Assembly: GCA_938022485.1 (NCBI GenBank)
Contig: CALIEE010000143.1
Location: forward strand, 1 to 7,162
Reading direction: 5' to 3'
Length of the DNA: 7,162 nt
Source: an uncultured bacterium
GTDB lineage: Bacteria > Bdellovibrionota_C > UBA2361 > SZUA-149 > CALKYB01
In this document: piece by piece, positions 5,245-7,162 of the stretch
Position numbering within the stretch: position 1 is the stretch's first letter
Layout: each line of letters starts with the position of its first letter
The notes under the pieces: model-generated
The model's input: the letters and a program-made list of their open reading frames with translations, nothing else
What the model was told of the DNA's origin: nothing
Databases searched by the model: none
Program-made: the position numbers and the translations under genes

Positions 5245-5811
5245 ATGTCAAAAATAGTACTCAAATCGAACCTTTTGGTTCGCGATATCCCTTTGCGCGA
5301 AGAATGTGGAGCAACTATAGTCGAGTTTGCATTGGCTATTCTTGCCTTCATGATGCTACTTGGTCTCATTGTAGATGGCGGTATAGCAATCTGGAGATAT
5401 TCAGCTCTCACAGAAACCATTAATCTAGTCACGGTAGATCGTTCCATTCACCTAACCCAACCTTGGGGCCTTGCAGGACCAAATGAATTCAATGTCACTG
5501 ACTGTATATCTCCAGGTGGGTGCAGTACCGGCACACTAGAGAATTGTGCAAAAGAGTTAGTACTGGCGAGACTTCAATCATTTACCAAAGTGAATGATGC
5601 CAATATGATAGTACGCATAAACGACTTCCCAACTAACATTAGAGATCGACTCGTAATTCCACTTTCTATCACAGCCACTTGGGATGCTGATTGCTATTTT
5701 TGTGGCCTGATTGGAATGAGCTCCTTCCAAATTTCAGCAACTGGCGAAACAATTGTCGAAGCAGCCCCTTCCACCGTGGAAGCTCGCTGTAGCGATGTGA
5801 ACCTAACTTAA
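5245..5811 (+). CDS. TadE/TadF-like minor pseudopilin
   Basis: This 188-residue protein is a minor pseudopilin of the tight-adherence (Flp pilus) type. A 22-residue leader ending in Glu-Glu-Cys-Gly precedes Ala-Thr-Ile-Val-Glu-Phe, so Gly22 and Glu27 at +5 form the prepilin-peptidase signature that TadE and TadF carry. The hydrophobic segment at about 25-50 anchors it in the inner membrane and the remainder is exported. Cysteines 87, 93, 101, 150, 153 and 182 lie in the exported part, with Cys-Tyr-Phe-Cys at 150-153. The start is the only ATG before an in-frame stop at 5215-5217 and has no obvious Shine-Dalgarno sequence. It is the first gene of an operon, and the next gene starts 10 nt after its stop. 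I cannot decide between TadE and TadF. Confidence 0.75.
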   Translation: MSKIVLKSNLLVRDIPLREECGATIVEFALAILAFMMLLGLIVDGGIAIWRYSALTETINLVTVDRSIHLTQPWGLAGPNEFNVTDCISPGGCSTGTLENCAKELVLARLQSFTKVNDANMIVRINDFPTNIRDRLVIPLSITATWDADCYFCGLIGMSSFQISATGETIVEAAPSTVEARCSDVNLT

Positions 5812-5821
5812 AAGGAGTAGT

Positions 5822-6415
5822 ATGAATATACCGGGGGTAAAATCAAACTTTTTCCAAATAGACTCCTCTTTGAGAACTGGTGAAGATGGGGTTAGTTTTA
5901 TAGAATTGGCTATTTCGCTCCCACTAATAGTTGTTTTTGTGGCAGGAGTCATAGATTTTGGGATTGGAATGAGGTCATTGAGTTCAATTTCATCAGCATC
6001 TCGAGCTGGAGCTAGATTTGCAGCCAAACATTCTTCACCTAGTCCCAATAATCCAATTCCTTTTTGCGGAGGAGAGATTAATAACTACTCCTGCTCCGGA
6101 AATCTTATCCAGGTAGGGTCAAGTTCATCTATCACCCATGCTGCTAGAGATGCTGCTTGTAACTACCTTAAAAATGACGGCCTAAGTGATGGGTTTCTCG
6201 TAGATGTTTCTATAGAAAGTAGCGGAGTTAACTTGGAACAAAGTATTAGCTCGCCTGACCCTCGATCAATCAGAGTAACAGTGAAAAAAGACTTGGGAGG
6301 CGATCCAGATTCAAAATTTTGCCTAGTGTGCGCAGAAAAATTTCTTCCAGGCATGAAAGCAAAAAACATAAAAAGTAAAGCCGACTATATTCTAGATGGC
6401 GGTTGTATATCTTAA
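5822..6415 (+). CDS. TadE/TadF-like minor pseudopilin, second copy
   Basis: The 197-residue product has the same plan as its upstream neighbour: a hydrophilic leader ending at Gly23, then Val-Ser-Phe-Ile-Glu with the Glu at +5 (Glu28), a hydrophobic helix at about 26-48 and Ser-Ala-Ser-Arg-Ala-Gly-Ala-Arg (58-65), a stretch typical of TadE proteins. The exported part contains Cys 82, 91, 113, 167, 170 and 195, including Cys-Leu-Val-Cys at 167-170. The ribosome site AAAGGAG (5811-5817) overlaps the stop codon of the previous gene, so the two are tightly coupled. Together with the flanking pseudopilin and TadG-like proteins it should help assemble or stabilise a Flp-type pilus in the cell envelope. 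It is probably a paralogue of the neighbour, diverged beyond easy alignment outside the helix and the CxxC region. Confidence 0.8.
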   Translation: MNIPGVKSNFFQIDSSLRTGEDGVSFIELAISLPLIVVFVAGVIDFGIGMRSLSSISSASRAGARFAAKHSSPSPNNPIPFCGGEINNYSCSGNLIQVGSSSSITHAARDAACNYLKNDGLSDGFLVDVSIESSGVNLEQSISSPDPRSIRVTVKKDLGGDPDSKFCLVCAEKFLPGMKAKNIKSKADYILDGGCIS

Positions 6416-6450
6416 GAAAGTTTTATCATCCGACAACAAGTAGTAAAACT

Positions 6451-7162
6451 ATGAATCCTGACTCTAAATATTTTAGTAAAAATATCCGCGCTTCCGAAAG
6501 TGGTGCTTTGATAGTCTTTTTGGCTGTATCTCTTGTCGCCCTTGTCGCTATGGCGGCACTGGCAGTTGATCAAGGTAAAGGTTTCATGAATCACCGCGAG
6601 GCAGAAAACCTAGCTGACCAGATAGCAATCGCCGCAGTCAAAGGGCTGGATGGAACAAAGCCGGGATGGAGAAATTCCATAGCTCTCGCAGAAGACATAA
6701 TAGCGAAATCAGAGATCCATACTATCGACATGGATGCAGTAGAAGCAGCTGCTAGTGCTAATATAAGTAACATCGACACACCTGACTTGAATATACAAAT
6801 CCAATGGGGATTTTTTGGACACACGGCAGGCTACGATCAAGAGGGCGTATTTACCCCTTTTAGCAATATCAACCAAATTGACGAAGACACATTTAGACTA
6901 CCAGCTTACTTTCTAGCCAACGCCGTAAAAGTACAGGTAACAGTGAAAAATGTAGACCTACCTTTTCAGAGCGCTCTAAACAGCATTTTAGGAGTAGCTG
7001 GAATTGATATTTTTGAAAAGATAGTAGGAATTGCAACTGCTCTAAGGGATGAAGAAATTGAACAGCCGGTAGTACCAATAGCGATCCCAGCCTGTCATTT
7101 TTTTACAGACTTTAATCCTACCGAAGATTTTCGATATGACATTAATATATTCGATGAGAGCA
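6451..7162 (+). CDS. TadG-like protein, 3' end outside the window
   Basis: The frame from the ATG at 6451 stays open to the window edge, giving at least 237 residues. Residues 15-57 match the N-terminal domain of Flp pilus assembly protein TadG: Glu-Ser-Gly-Ala at 16-19, a hydrophobic helix at about 18-39, Ala-Leu-Ala-Val-Asp (36-40) and then a helix with Asn-Leu-Ala-Asp and Ile-Ala-Ala-Ala-Val (53-64). Residue +5 after Gly18 is Phe and not Glu, so it should not be cut by the prepilin peptidase; known TadG is an uncleaved inner-membrane-anchored periplasmic protein. The exported part has only one Cys so far (215), unlike the two pseudopilins. It begins 35 nt after the preceding stop, with no clear Shine-Dalgarno sequence. 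TadG proteins often reach several hundred residues and may end in a von Willebrand A domain, which cannot be checked here. Confidence 0.8.
   Translation, partial: MNPDSKYFSKNIRASESGALIVFLAVSLVALVAMAALAVDQGKGFMNHREAENLADQIAIAAVKGLDGTKPGWRNSIALAEDIIAKSEIHTIDMDAVEAAASANISNIDTPDLNIQIQWGFFGHTAGYDQEGVFTPFSNINQIDEDTFRLPAYFLANAVKVQVTVKNVDLPFQSALNSILGVAGIDIFEKIVGIATALRDEEIEQPVVPIAIPACHFFTDFNPTEDFRYDINIFDES

Noticed and set aside
5193..6048. Minus-strand frames opposite the two pseudopilin genes
   Set aside because: The plus-strand frames carry the prepilin signature, the helix and a shared operon layout; the minus frames have no such support.
6591..7078. Minus-strand frames opposite the TadG-like gene
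   Set aside because: The plus frame is open for 237 codons to the window edge and matches the TadG N-terminal domain.

Overview
The window looks like chromosomal DNA of a Gram-negative bacterium of moderate, somewhat AT-rich composition. Supporting signs are a protein with a Sec signal peptide and low-complexity linkers, Flp/Tad pilus pseudopilins, and mixed translation starts (ATG, TTG, GTG; some with a clear Shine-Dalgarno sequence, some without). No gene pins down the phylum. The lipid-kinase-like protein has a G-N-E-S motif that I associate loosely with Planctomycetota-type members of its family, but that is weak evidence. An aquatic lineage such as Planctomycetota or Bdellovibrionota/Oligoflexia is only a guess.

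Layout. (1) Positions 1-446 hold no convincing gene. (2) Positions 447-1947 are a compact plus-strand operon: a 79-residue DUF3820 protein (TTG start), a 126-residue four-helix DoxX-like membrane protein overlapping it by 14 nt, and a 290-residue YegS/diacylglycerol-kinase-family protein. (3) A hairpin with a U-tract reading on the minus strand sits in the 66-bp convergent gap. (4) Positions 2014-3999 (minus) encode a 661-residue secreted modular protein: signal peptide, two copies of a 47-residue four-cysteine module, a carbohydrate-binding-like beta domain, a Thr/Ser/Gly/Asn linker and a C-terminal domain with an Asp-rich motif reminiscent of nucleoside hydrolases. (5) A 505-bp gap without a recognisable gene follows. 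(6) Positions 4505-5011 encode a DUF1648 membrane protein with a GTG start. (7) A promoter-like region with two palindromes and a leader of about 150 nt precedes (8) a Tad minor-pseudopilin operon: two TadE/TadF-type proteins with Gly|xxxxGlu prepilin signatures and the start of a TadG-like protein that lacks the Glu and runs off the window.

The two clearest groups of co-working genes are the Tad cluster, where the two pseudopilins and TadG should act together in a Flp-type pilus, and the 447-1947 operon, whose overlaps suggest co-translation although its shared role is unknown. The most interesting points are the secreted protein's architecture, the mosaic DNA divergence between its two repeats, the matching CxxC motifs in both pseudopilins, and the control region ahead of the Tad genes.
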